From NCBI GenBank assembly GCA_036172665.1, contig CM069870.1, positions 44,598,001 to 44,662,000 of the forward strand: DNA of 64,000 nucleotides, written 5' to 3'. The position numbers were made by a program, and so were the translations under genes. Shown here piece after piece: positions 50,296 through 63,980 of the stretch. This DNA is from Prosopocoilus inquinatus. Its lineage: Eukaryota > Arthropoda > Insecta > Coleoptera > Lucanidae. Every line of letters starts with the position of its first letter. The first letter of the stretch is position 1. The notes under the pieces are model-generated. The model ran no database searches and had not been told where the DNA came from. It saw only the letters and a list, made by a program, of their open reading frames with translations.

Positions 50296-51929
50296 ACGAA
50301 ACAACACGCATTAGCGTTGTTCCTGTGATGTATCTAATCGATCCTTACTCATCTATCATGTTATTTGACGTTTGGATGGACTCCAGTAACTATGATGTGA
50401 GATACAAAGTTTTTGGACGCAGCAGAAGCTGGAAATAGTTTTGAACGAAACAACACGTATTAGCGTTGTTCCTGTGATGTATCTAATCGATCCTTACTAT
50501 CATGTTATTTGGCGTTTCGATGGACTCCAGTAGCTCTGATGTGAGATACGACGTTTTCGGACGCAGCAGAAGCTGGAAATAGTTTTAAACGAAACAACAC
50601 GTATTAGCGTTGTTCCTGTGATGTATCTAATCGATCCTTACTTATCTATCATGTTATTTGACGTTTTAATGGACTCCAGTAACCCTGACGTGAGATACGA
50701 AGTTCTCGGACGCAGCAGAAGCTGGAAATAGTTTTAAACGAAACAACACGTATTAGCGTTGTTCCTGTGATGTATCTAATCGATCCTTACTCATCTATCA
50801 TGTTATTTGACGTTTGGATGGACTCCAGTAACTCTGATGTGAGATACAAAGTTTTTGGACGCAGCAGAAGCTGGAAATAGTTTTGAACGAAACAACACGT
50901 ATTAGCGTTGTTCCTGTGATGTATCTAATCGATCCTTACTCATCTATTATGTTATTTGGCGTTTCGATGGACTCCAGTAACTTTGATGTGAGATACGAAG
51001 TTCTCGGACGCAGCTGAAGCTAGAAATAGTTTTAAACGAAACAACACGCATTAGCGTTGTTCCTGTGATGTATCTAATCGATCCTTACTCATCTATCATG
51101 TTATTTGACGTTTGGATGGACTCCAGTAACTCTGATGTGAGATACAAAGTTTTTGGACGCAGCAGGATCTGGAAATAGTTTTAAACGAAACAACACGCAT
51201 TAGCGTTGTTCCTGTGATGTATCTAATCGATCCTTACTTAGCTACTATGTTATTTGACGTTTCGATGGACTCCAGTAACTCTAATGTGAGATACGAAATT
51301 TTCGGACGCAGCAGAAGCTGGAAATAGTTTTAAACGAAACAACACGCATTAGCGTTGTTCCTGTGATGTATCTAATCGATCCTTACTCATCTATCATGTT
51401 ATTTGACGTTTGGATGGACTCCAGTAACTCTGATGTGAGATACAAAGTTTTTGGACGCAGCAGAAGCTGGAAATAGTTTTAAATGAAACAACACGTATTA
51501 GCGTTGTTCCTGTGATGTATCTAATCGATCCTTACTCATCTATCATGTTATTTGGCGTTTCGATGGACTCCAGTAGCTCTGATATGAGATACGACGTTTT
51601 CTGAGGCAGCAGAAGCTGGAAATAGATTTAAACGAAACAACACGCATTAGCGTTCTTCCTGTGATGTATCTAATCGATCCTTACTCATCTATCATGTTAT
51701 TTGGCGTTTCGATGGACTCCAGTAACTTTGATGTGAGATACGAAGTTCTCGGACACAGCTGAAGCTGGAAATAGTTTTAAACGAAACAACACGCATTAGC
51801 GTTGTTCCTGTGATGTATCTAATCGATCCTTACTTATCTATCATGTTATTTGACGTTTGGATGGACTCCAGTAAGTCTGATGTGAGATACAAAGTTTTTG
51901 GACGCAGCAGGAGCTGGAAATAGTTTTAA
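50296..51929. repeat. Mosaic monomers between the large duplications
   Basis: Eleven monomers of mixed type with several private changes: GTTTTAATGG (50589), CTATTATG (50887), TTTTCTGAGGCAGC and ATAGATTTAAACG (51483), GTTCTTCC and GGACACAGCTG (51632). It includes a second occurrence of the 144-bp deletion allele (50445). No clear HOR order is visible. Confidence 0.72.
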
Positions 51930-53568
51930 ACGAAACAACACGTATTAGCGTTGTTCCTGTGCTGTATCTAATCGATCCTTACTCATATATCATGTTATTT
52001 GGCGTTTCGATGGACTCCAGTAGCTCTGATGTGAGATACGACGTTTTCGGACGCAGCAGAAGCTGGAAATAGTTTTAAACGAAATAACACGTATTAGCGT
52101 TGTTCCTGTGATGTATCTAATCGATCCTTACTCATCTATCATGTTATTTGACGTTTGGATGGACTCCAGTAACTCTGATGTGAGATACAAAGTTTTTGGA
52201 CGCAGCAGGAGCTGGAAATAGTTTTAAACGAAACAACACGTATTAGCGTTGTTCCTGTGCTGTATCTAATCGATCCTTACTCATATATCATGTTATTTGG
52301 CGATTCGATGGACTCCAGTAGCTCTGATGTGAGATACGACGTTTTCGGACGCAGCAGAAGCTGGAAATAGTTTTAAACGAAACAACACGTATTAGCGTTG
52401 TTCCTGTGATGTATCTAATCGATCCTTACTCATCTATCATGTTATTTGACGTTTCGATGGACTCCAGTAACTCTAATGTGAGATACGAAATTTTCGGACG
52501 CAGCAGAAGCTGGAAATAGTTTTAAACGAAACAACACGCATTAGTGTTGTTCCTGTGATGCATCTAATCGATCCTTACTTATCTATCATGTTATTTGACG
52601 TTTGGATGGACTCCAGTAACTATGATGTGAGATACAAAGTTTTTGGACGCAGCAGAAGCTGGAAATAGTTTTGAACGAAACAACACGTATTAGCGTTGTT
52701 CCTGTGATGTATCTAATCGATCCTTACTCATCTATCATGTTATTTGACGTTTGGATGGACTCCAGTAACTCTGATGTGAGATACAATGTTTTTGGACGCA
52801 GCAGAAGCTGGAAATAGTTTTAAACGAAACAACGCGCATTAGCGTTGTTCCTGTGATGTATCTAATCGATCCTTACTTATCTATCATGTTATTTGACGTT
52901 TGGATGGACTCCAGTAACCCTGACGTGAGATACGAAGTTCTCGGACGCAGCAGAAGCTGGAAATAGTTTCAAACGAAACAACACGTATTAGCGTTGATCC
53001 TGTGATGTATCTAATCGATCGTTACTCATCTATCATGTTATTTGACGTTTCGATGGACTCCAGTAACTCTAATGTGAGAAACGAAATTTTTGGACGCAGG
53101 AGAAGCTGGAAATAGTTTTAAACGAAACAACACGCATTAGCGTTGTTCCTGTGATGTATCTAATCGATCCTTACTCATCTATCATGTTATTTGGCGTTTC
53201 GAAGGAATCCAGTAACTCTGATGTGAGATACAAAGTTTTTGGACGCAGCAGAAGCTGGAAATAGTTTTGAACGAAACAACAAGTATTAGCGTTGTTCCTG
53301 TGATGTATCTAATCGATCCTTACTCATCTATCATGTTATTTGACGTTTCGATGGACTCCAGTAACTCTGATGTGAGATACAAAGTTTTTGGACGCAGCAG
53401 AAGCTGGAAATAGTTTTGAACGAAACAACAAGTATTAGCGTTGTTCCTGTGATGTATCTAATCGATCCTTACTCATCTATCATGTTATTTGACGTTTCGA
53501 TGGACTCCAGTAACTCTAATGTGAGATACGAAATTTTCGGACGCAGCAGAAGCTGGAAATAGTTTTAA
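51930..53568. repeat. Shrunken fragment of the 33-mer HOR
   Basis: The order matches 33-mer positions 7-10 (51930-52525), then a fused 11/12 monomer (52526), then a fused monomer ending like position 18 (52675, ACAATG), then positions 19-22 (52824-53419: AACAACGCGC, GATCGTTAC, GGAATCC, AACAAG). Positions 13-17 are absent. The monomer at 53420 is an AACAAG left half with a CTCTAATG right half and leads into the large duplication at 53569. Confidence 0.82.
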
Positions 53569-56500
53569 ACGAAACAACACGTATTAGCGTTGTTCCTGTG
53601 ATGTATCTAATCGCTCCTTACTCATCTATCATGTTATTTGACGTTTGGATGGACTCCAGTAACTCTGATGTGAGATACAAAGTTTTTGGACGCAGCAGAA
53701 GCTGGAAATAATTTTGAACGAAACAACACGTATTAGCGTTGTTCCTGTGATGTATCTAATCGATCCTTACTCATGTATCATGTTATTTGACGTTTGGATG
53801 GACTCCAGTAACTCTGATGTGAGATACAAAGTTTTTGGACGCAGCAGAAGCTGGAAATAGTTTTGAACGAAACAACACGTATTAGCGTTGTTACTGTGAT
53901 GTATCTAATCGATCCTTACATATTTTTCATGTTATTTGACGTTTGGATGGACTCCAGTAAGTCTGATGTGAGATACAAAGTTTTTGGACGCAGCAGGAGC
54001 TGGAAATAGTTTTAAACGAAACAACACGTATTAGCGTTGTTCCTGTGCTGTATCTAATCGATCCTTACTCATATATCATGATATTTGGCGTTTCGATGGA
54101 CTCCAGTAGCTCTGATGTGAGATACGACGTTTTCGGACGCAGCAGAAGCTGGAAATAGTTTTAAACGAAACAACACGTATTAGCGTTGTTCCTGTGATGT
54201 ACCTAATCGATCCTTACTCATCTATCATGTTATTTGACGTTTCGATGGACTCCAGTAACTCTAATGTGAGATACGAAATTTTCGGACGCAGCAGAAGCTG
54301 GAAATAGTTTTAAACGAAACAACACGCATTAGCGTTTTTCCTGTGATGTATTTAATCGATCCTTACTCATCTATCATGTTATTTGACGTTTCGATGGACT
54401 CCGGTAACTCTAATGTGAGAAACGAAATTTTCGGACGCAGCAGAAGCTGGAAATAGTTTTAAACGAAACAACACGCATTAGCGTTGTTCCTGTGATGTAT
54501 CTAATCGATCCTTACTTATCTATCATGTTATTTGACGTTTGGATGGACTCCAGTAACCCTGACGTGAGATACGAAGTTCTCGGACGCAGCAGAAGCTGGA
54601 AATAGTTTTAAACGAAACAACACGTATTAGCGTTGTTCCTGTGATGTATCTAATCGATCCTTGCTCATCTATCATGTTATTTGACCTTTGGATGGACTCC
54701 AGTAACTCTGATGTGAGATACAAAGTTTTTGGACGCAGCAGAAGCTGGAAATAATTTTGAACGAAACAACACGTATTAGCGATGTTCCTGTGATGTATCT
54801 AATCGATCCTTACTCATGTATCATGTTATTTGACGTTTGGATGGACTCCAGTAACTCTGATGTGAGATACAAAGTTTTTGGACGCAGCAGAAGCTGGAAA
54901 TAGTTTTGAACGAAACAACACGTATTAGCGTTGTTACTGTGATGTATCTAATCGATCCTTACTTATTTTTCATGTTATTTGACGTTTGGATGGACTCCAG
55001 TAAGTCTGATGTGAGATACAAAGTTTTTGGACGCAGCAGAAGCTGGAAATAGTTTTGAACGAAACAACACGTATTAGCGTTGTTCCTGTGATGTATCTAA
55101 TCGATCCTTACTTATCTATCATGTTATTTGACGTTTGGATGGACTCCAGTAACCCTGACGTGAGATACGAAGTTCTCGGACGCAGCAGAAGCTGGAAATA
55201 GTTTTAAACGAAACAACACGTATTAGCGTTGTTCCTGTGATGTACCTAATCGATCCTTACTCATCTATCATGTTATTTGACGTTTCGATGGACTCCAGTA
55301 ACTCTAATGTGAGATACGAAATTTTCGGACGCAGCAGAACCTGGAAATAGTTTTAAACGAAACAACACGCATTAGTGTTGTTCCTGTGATGTATCTAATC
55401 GATCCTTACTCATCTATCATGTTATTTGGCGTTTCGATGAACTCCAGTAACTTTGATGTGAGATACGAAGTTCTCGGACGCAGCTGAAGCTGGAAATAGT
55501 TTTAAATGAAACAACACGTATTAGCGTTGTTCCTGTGATGTATCTAAACGATCCTTACTTATCTAACATGTTATTTGACGTTTGGATGGACTCCAGTAAG
55601 TCTGATGTGAGATACCAAGTTTTTGGACGCAGCAGGAGCTGGAAATAGTTTTAAACGAAACAACACGTATTAGCGTTGTTCCTGTGCTGTATCTAATCGA
55701 TCCTTACTCATATATCATGTTATTTGGCGTTTCGATGGACTCCAGTAACTTTGATGTGAGATACGAAGTTCTCGGACGCAGCAGAAGCTGGAAATAGTTT
55801 TAAACGAAACAACACGCATTAGCGTTGTTCCTGTGATGTATCTAATCGATCGTTACTCATCTATCATGTTATTTGACGTTTCGATGGACTCCAGTAACTC
55901 TAATGTGAGATACGAAATTTTCGGACGCAGCAGAAGCTGGAAATAGTTTTAAACGAAACAACACGCATTAGCGTTGTTCCTGTGATGTATCTAATCGATC
56001 CTTACTCATCTATCATGTTATTTGGCGTTTCGATGGACTCCAGTAACTTTGATGTGAGATACGAAGTTCTCGGACGCAGCTGAAACTGGAAATAGTTTTA
56101 AATGAAACAACACGTATTAGCGTTGTTCCTGTGATGTATCTAAACGATCCTTACTTATCTAACATGTTATTTGACGTTTGGATGGACTCCAGTAAGTCTG
56201 ATGTGAGATACAAAGTTTTTGGACGCAGCAGAAGCTGGAAATAGTTTTAAACGAAACAACACGCATTAGCGTTGTTCCTGTGATGTATCTAATCGATCCT
56301 TACTTAGCTACTATGTTATTTGACGTTTCGATGGACTCCAGTAACTCTAATGTGAGATACGAAATTTTCGGACGCAGCAGAAGCTGGAAATAGTTTTAAA
56401 CGAAACAACACGCATTAGCGTTGTTCCTGTGATGTATCTAATCGATCCTTACTCATCTATCATGTTATTTGGCGTTTCGATGGACTCCAGTAACTTTGAT

Positions 56501-57740
56501 GTGAGATACGAAGTTCTCGGACGCAGCAGAAGCTGGAAATAGTTTTAAACGAAACAACACGCATTAGCGTTGTTCCTGTGATGTATCTAATCGATCCTTA
56601 CTTATCTATCATGTTATTTGACGTTTGGATGGACTCCAGTAGCCCTGACGTGAGATACGAAGTTCTCGGACGCAGCTGAAGCTGGAAATAGTTTTAAACG
56701 AAACAACACGCATTAGCGTTGTTCCTGTGATGTATCTAATCGATCCTTAATTATCTATCATGTTATTTGACGTTTGGATGGACTCCAGTAACCCTGACGT
56801 GAGATACGAAGTTCTCGGACGCAGCAGAAGCTGGAAATAGTTTTAAACGAAACAACACGCATTAGCGTTGTTCCTGTGATGTATCTAATCGATCCTTACT
56901 CATATATCATATTATTTGGCGTTTCGATGGACTCCAGTAACTCTGATGAGAGACACAAAGATTTCGGACGCAGCAGAAGCTGGAAATAGTTTTGAACGAA
57001 ACAACACGTATTAGCGTTGTTCCTGTGATGTATCTAATCGATCCTTACTCATCTATCATGTTATTTGGCGTTTCGATGGACTCCAGTAGCTCTGATGTGA
57101 GATACGACGTTTTCGGACGCAGCAGAAGCTGGAAATAGTTTTAAACGAAACAACACGTATTAGCGTTGTTCCTGTGATGTATCTAATCGATCCTTACTCA
57201 TCTATCATGTTATTTGACGTTTCGATGGACTCCAGTAACTCTAATGTGAGATACGAAATTTTCGGACGCAACAGAAGCTGGAAATAGTTTTAAACGAAAC
57301 AACACGCATTAGCGTTGTTCCTGTGATGTATCTAATCGATCCTTACTTATCTATCATGTTATTTGACGTTTGGATGGACTCCAGTAACCCTGACGTGAGA
57401 TACGAAGTTCTCGGACGCAGCAGAAGCTGGAAATAGTTTCAAACGAAACAACACGTATTAGCGTTGATCCTGTGATGTATCTAATCGATCCTTACTCATC
57501 TATCATGTTATTCGACGTTTCGATGGACTCCAGTAACTCTAATGTGAGAAACGAAATTTTCGGACGCAGGAGAAGCTGGAAATAGTTTTAAACGAAACAA
57601 CACGCATTAGCGTTGTTCCTGTGATGTATCTAATCGATCCTTACTCATCTATCATGTTATTTGGCGTTTCGATGGAATCCAGTAACTCTGATGTGAGATA
57701 CAAAGTTTTTGGACGCAGCAGAAGCTGGAAATAGTTTTGA
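53569..57740. repeat. Large segmental duplication, copy 2, left part
   Basis: Twenty-eight monomers matching 37498-41221 and then the second-copy form 45091-45537. Differences from copy 1 include CGCTCC for CGATCC in the first monomer, GACCTTTGG near 54685, GATCGTTAC in the monomer at 55804, and GGCGTTTCG near 55725 where copy 1 has TTTCGTTTCG. The 1-bp deletion in copy 1 at 37647 is absent here. Confidence 0.86.
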
Positions 57741-60700
57741 ACGAAACAACAAGTATTAGCGTTGTTCCTGTGATGTATCTAATCGATCCTTACTCATCTA
57801 TCATGTTATTTGGCGTTTCGATGGACTCCAGTAACTTTGATGTGAGATACGAAGTTCTCGGACGCAGCTGAAGCTAGAAATAGTTTTAAACGAAACAACA
57901 CGCATTAGCGTTGTTACTGTGATGTATCTAATAGATCCTTATCTATCATGTTATTTGACGTTTGGATGGACTCCAGTAAGTCTGATGTGAGATACAAAGT
58001 TTTTGGACGCAGCAGAAACTGGAAATAGTTTTAAACGAAACAACACGTATTAGCGTTGTTCCTGTGATGTATCTAATCGATCCTTACTCATCTATCATGT
58101 TATTTGACGTTTCGATGGACTCCAGTAACTCTAATGTGAGAAACGAAATTTTCGGACGCAGGAGAAGCTGGAAATAGTTTAAACGAAACAACACGTATTA
58201 GCGTTGTTCCTGTGCTGTATCTAATCGATCCTTACTCATATATCATGTTATTTGGCGTTTCGATGGACTCCAGTAGCTCTGATGTGAGATACGACGTTTT
58301 CGGACGCAGCAGAAGCTGGAAATAGTTTTAAACGAAACAACACGTATTAGCGTTGTTCCTGTGATGTATCTAATCGATCCTTACTCATCTATCATGTTAT
58401 TTGACGTTTCGATGGACTCCAGTAACTCTAATGTGAAATACGAAATTTTCGGACGCAGCAGAAGCTGGAAATAGTTTTAAACGATACAACACGCATTAGC
58501 GTTGTTCCTGTGATGTATCTAATCGATCCTTACTTATCTATCATGTTATTTGACGTTTGGATGGACTCCAGTAACCCTGACGTGAGATACGAAGTTCTCG
58601 GACGCAGCAGAAACTGGAAATAGTTTTAAACGAAACAACACGTATTAGCGTTGTTCCTGTGATGTATCTAATCGATCCTTACACATCTATCATGTTATTT
58701 GACGTTTGGATGGACTCCAGTAACTCTGATGTGAGATACAAAGTTTTTGGACGCAGCAGAAGCTGGAAATAGTTTTGAACGAAACAACACGTATTAGCGT
58801 TGTTCCTGTGATGTATCTAATCGATCCTTACTCATCTATCATGTTATTTGGCGTTTCGATGGAATCCAGTAACTCTGATGTGAGATACAAAGTTTTTGGA
58901 CGCAGCAGAAACTGGAAATAGTTTTGAACGAAACAACACGTATTAGCGTTGTTCCTGTGATGTATCTAATCGATCCTTACTCATCTATCATGTTATTTGG
59001 CGTTTCGATGGACTCCAGTAACTTTGATGTGAGATACGAAGTTCTCGGACGCAGCTGAAGCTAGAAATAGTTTTAAACGAAACAACACGCATTAGCGTTG
59101 TTACTGTGATGTATCTAATCGATCCTTACTTATCTATCATGTTATTTGACGTTTGGATGGACTCCAGTAAGTCTGATGAGAGATACAAAGTTTTTGGACG
59201 CAGCAGGAGCTGGAAATAGTTTTAAACGAAACAACACGTATTAGCGTTGTTCCTGTGCTGTATCTAACCGATCCTTACTCATGTATCATGTTATTTGGCG
59301 TTTCGATGGACTCCAGTAGCTCTGATGTGAGATACGACGTTTTCGGACGCAGCAGAAGCTGGAAATAGTTTTAAACGAAACAACACGCATTAGCGTTGTT
59401 CCTGTGATGTATCTAATCGATCCTTACTTATCTATCATGTTATTTGACGTTTGGATGGACTCCAGTAACCCTGACGTGATATACGAAGTTCTCGGACGCA
59501 GCAGAAGCTGGAAATAATTTTAAACGAAACAACACGTATTAGCGTTGTTCCTGTGATGTATCTAATCGATCCTTACTCATCTATCATGTTATTTGACGTT
59601 TGGATGGACTCCAGTAACTCTGATGTGAGATACAAAGTTTTTGGACGCAGCAGAAGCTGGAAATAGTTTTGAACGAAACAACAAGTATTAGCGTTGTTCC
59701 TGTGATGTATCTAATCGATCCTTACTCATCTATCATGTTATTTGGCGTTTCGATGGACTCCAGTAACTTTGATGTGAGATACGAAGTTCTCGGACGCAGC
59801 TGAAGCTAGAAATAGTTTTAAACGAAACAACACGCATTAGCGTTGTTACTGTGATGTATCTAATAGATCCTTATCTATCATGTTATTTGACGTTTGGATG
59901 GACTCCAGTAAGTCTGATGTGAGATACAAAGTTTTTGGACGCAGCAGAAACTGGAAATAGTTTTAAACGAAACAACACGTATTAGCGTTGTTCCTGTGAT
60001 GTATCTAATCGATCCTTACTCATCTATCATGTTATTTGACGTTTCGATGGACTCCAGTAACTCTAATGTGAGAAACGAAATTTTCGGACGCAGGAGAAGC
60101 TGGAAATAGTTTAAACGAAACAACACGTATTAGCGTTGTTCCTGTGCTGTATCTAATCGATCCTTACTCATATATCATGTTATTTGGCGTTTCGATGGAC
60201 TCCAGTAGCTCTGATGTGAGATACGACGTTTTCGGACGCAGCAGAAGCTGGAAATAGTTTTAAACGAAACAACACGTATTAGCGTTGTTCCTGTGATGTA
60301 TCTAATCGATCCTTACTCATCTATCATGTTATTTGACGTTTCGATGGACTCCAGTAACTCTAATGTGAAATACGAAATTTTCGGACGCAGCAGAAGCTGG
60401 AAATAGTTTTAAACGATACAACACGCATTAGCGTTGTTCCTGTGATGTATCTAATCGATCCTTACTTATCTATCATGTTATTTGACGTTTGGATGGACTC
60501 CAGTAACCCTGACGTGAGATACGAAGTTCTCGGACGCAGCAGAAACTGGAAATAGTTTTAAACGAAACAACACGTATTAGCGTTGTTCCTGTGATGTATC
60601 TAATCGATCCTTACACATCTATCATGTTATTTGACGTTTGGATGGACTCCAGTAACTCTGATGTGAGATACAAAGTTTTTGGACGCAGCAGAAGCTGGAA

Positions 60701-61604
60701 ATAGTTTTGAACGAAACAACACGTATTAGCGTTGTTCCTGTGATGTATCTAATCGATCCTTACTCATCTATCATGTTATTTGGCGTTTCGATGGAATCCA
60801 GTAACTCTGATGTGAGATACAAAGTTTTTGGACGCAGCAGAAACTGGAAATAGTTTTGAACGAAACAACACGTATTAGCGTTGTTCCTGTGATGTATCTA
60901 ATCGATCCTTACTCATCTATCATGTTATTTGGCGTTTCGATGGACTCCAGTAACTTTGATGTGAGATACGAAGTTCTCGGACGCAGCTGAAGCTAGAAAT
61001 AGTTTTAAACGAAACAACACGCATTAGCGTTGTTACTGTGATGTATCTAATCGATCCTTACTTATCTATCATGTTATTTGACGTTTGGATGGACTCCAGT
61101 AAGTCTGATGAGAGATACAAAGTTTTTGGACGCAGCAGGAGCTGGAAATAGTTTTAAACGAAACAACACGTATTAGCGTTGTTCCTGTGCTGTATCTAAC
61201 CGATCCTTACTCATGTATCATGTTATTTGGCGTTTCGATGGACTCCAGTAGCTCTGATGTGAGATACGACGTTTTCGGACGCAGCAGAAGCTGGAAATAG
61301 TTTTAAACGAAACAACACGCATTAGCGTTGTTCCTGTGATGTATCTAATCGATCCTTACTTATCTATAATGTTATTTGACGTTTGGATGGACTCCAGTAA
61401 CCCTGACGTGATATACGAAGTTCTCGGACGCAGCAGAAGCTGGAAATAATTTTAAACGAAACAACACGTATTAGCGTTGTTCCTGTGATGTATCTAATCG
61501 ATCCTTACTCATCTATCATGTTATTTGACGTTTGGATGGACTCCAGTAACTCTGATGTGAGATACAAAGTTTTTGGACGCAGCAGAAGCTGGAAATAGTT
61601 TTGA
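57741..61604. repeat. 13-monomer tandem duplication (2 x 1932 bp)
   Basis: Units 57741-59672 and 59673-61604 have the same 13 monomer types, including the 145-bp and 148-bp deletion monomers, ACGATACAAC, TACACATC, GCAGAAACTGG, GATGAGAGATAC and TAACCGATCC. The 1932 bp equals 13 x 149 minus 5, matching those deletions. Visible differences are few: AACAAGTATT starts both units, and the second has CTATAATG near 61364 where the first has CTATCATG. The corresponding stretch of the first large copy (45538-47618) occurs only once and carries an extra CTCTAATG monomer at 47172. Confidence 0.9.
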
Positions 61605-63980
61605 ACGAAACAACACGTATTAGCGTTGTTCCTGTGATGTATCTAATCGATCCTTACTCATCTATCATGTTATTTGACGTTTCGATGGACTCCAGTAACT
61701 CTAATGTGAGATACGAAATTTTCGGACGCAGCAGAAGCTGGAAATAGTTTTAAACGAAACAACACGCATTAGCGTTGTTCCTGTGATGTATCTAATCGAT
61801 CCTTACTTATCTATCATGTTATTTGACGTTTGGATGGACTCCAGTAACCCTGACGTGATATACGAAGTTCTCGGACGCAGCAGAAGCTGGAAATAATTTT
61901 AAACGAAACAACACGTATTAGCGTTGTTCCTGTGATGTATCTAATCGATCCTTACTCATCTATCATGTTATTTGACGTTTGGATGGACTCCAGTAACTCT
62001 GATGTGAGATACAAAGTTTTTGGACGCAGCAGAAGCTGGAAATAGTTTTGAACGAAACAACACGTATTAGCGTTGTTCCTGTGATGTATCTAATCGATCC
62101 TTACTTATCTATCATGTTATTTGACGTTTGGATGGACTCCAGTAACCCTGACGTGAGATACGAAGTTCTCGGACGCAGCAGAAGCTGGAAATAGTTTTAA
62201 ACGAAACAACACGTATTAGCGTTGTTCCTGTGATGTATCTAATCGATCCTTACTCATCTATCATGTTATTCGACGTTTGGATGGACTCCAGTAACTCTGA
62301 TGTGAGATACAAAGTTTTTGGACGCAGCAGAAGCTGGAAATAGTTTTGAACGAAACAACACGTATTAGCGTTGTTCCTGTGATGTATCTAATCGATCCTT
62401 ACTTAGCTACTATGTTATTTGACGCTTGGATGGACTCCAGTAACTCTAATGTGAGATACGAAATTTTCGGACGCAGCAGAAGCTGGAAATAGTTTTAAAC
62501 GAAACAACACGCATTAGCGTTGTTCCTGTGATGTATCTAACCGATCCTTACTTATCTATCATGTTATTTGACGTTTGGATGGACTCCAGTAACCCTGACG
62601 TGAGATACGAAGTTCTCGGACGCAGCAGAAGCTGGAAATAGTTTTAAACGAAACAACACGTATTAGCGTTGTTCCTGTGATGTATCTAATCGATCCTTAC
62701 TCATCTATCATGTTATTTGACGTTTGGATGGACTCCAGTAACTCTGATGTGAGATACAAAGTTTTTGGACGCAGCAGGAGCTGGAAATAGTTTTAAACGA
62801 AACAACACGTATTAGCGTTGTTCCTGTGCTGTATCTAATCGATCCTTACTCATATATCATGTTATTTGGCGTTTCGATGGACTCCAGTAGCTCTGATGTG
62901 AGATACGACGTTTTCGGACGCAGCAGAAGCTGGAAATAGTTTTAAACGAAACAACACGTATTAGCGTTGTTCCTGTGATGTATCTAATCGATCCTTACTC
63001 ATCTATCATGTTATTTGACGTTTCGATGGACTCCAGTAAGTCTGATGTGAGATACAAAGTTTTTGGACGCAGCAGGATCTGGAAATAGTTTTAAACGAAA
63101 CAACACGCATTAGCGTTGTTCCTGTGATGTATCTAATCGATCCTTACTCATCTATCATGTTATTTGACGTTTCGATGGACTACAGTAACTCTAATGTGAG
63201 ATACGAAATTTTCGGACGCAGCAGAAGCTGGAAATAGTTTTAAACGAAACAACACGCATTAGTGTTGTTCCTTTGATGTATCTAATCGATCCTTACTTAT
63301 CTATCATGTGATTTGACGTTTGGATGGACTCCAGTAACTATGATGTGAGATACAAAGTTTTTGGACGCAGCAGAAGCTGGAAATAGTTTTGAACGAAACA
63401 ACACGTATTAGCGTTGTTCCTGTGATGTATCTAATCGATCCTTACTATCATGTTATTTGGCGTTTCGATGGACTCCAGTAGCTCTGATGTGAGATACGAC
63501 GTTTTCGGACGCAGCAGAAGCTGGAAATAGTTTTAAACGAAACAACACGTATTAGCGTTGTTCCTGTGATGTATCTAATCGATCCTTACTCATCTATCAT
63601 GTTATTTGACGTTTGGATGGACTCCAGTAACTCTGATGTGAGATACAAAGTTTTTGGACGCAGCAGAAGCTGGAAATAGTTTGAAACGAAACAACACGTA
63701 TTTTCGTTGTTCCTGTGCTGTATCTAATCGATCCTTACTCATATATCATGTTATTTGGCGTTTCGATGGACTCCAGTAGCTCTGATGTGAGATACGTTTT
63801 CGGACGCAGCAGAAGCTGGAAATAGTTTTAAACGAAACAACACGTATTAGCGTTGTTCCTGTGATGTATCTAATCGATCCTTACTCATCTATCATGTTAT
63901 TTGACGTTTCGATGGACTCCAGTAACTCTAATGTGAGATACGAAATTTTCGGACGCAGCAGAAGCTGGAAATAGTTTTAA
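61605..63980. repeat. Large segmental duplication, copy 2, right part
   Basis: Sixteen monomers. From 61754 the order matches 48215-50295, including TTATTCGACG (62201), TACTTAGCTACTATG/GACGCTTGG (62350), the fused GTTTCG/AGTCTGATG/GCAGGATCTGG monomer (62946), GACTACAG (63095), the 144-bp deletion monomer (63393), GTTTGAAACG (63537) and TATTTTCG (63686, here with the 3-bp ACG loss). The last full monomer (63832) is a CTCTAATG type, as at 29199, whereas copy 1 at 50296 has a CTATGATG type. Confidence 0.84.
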
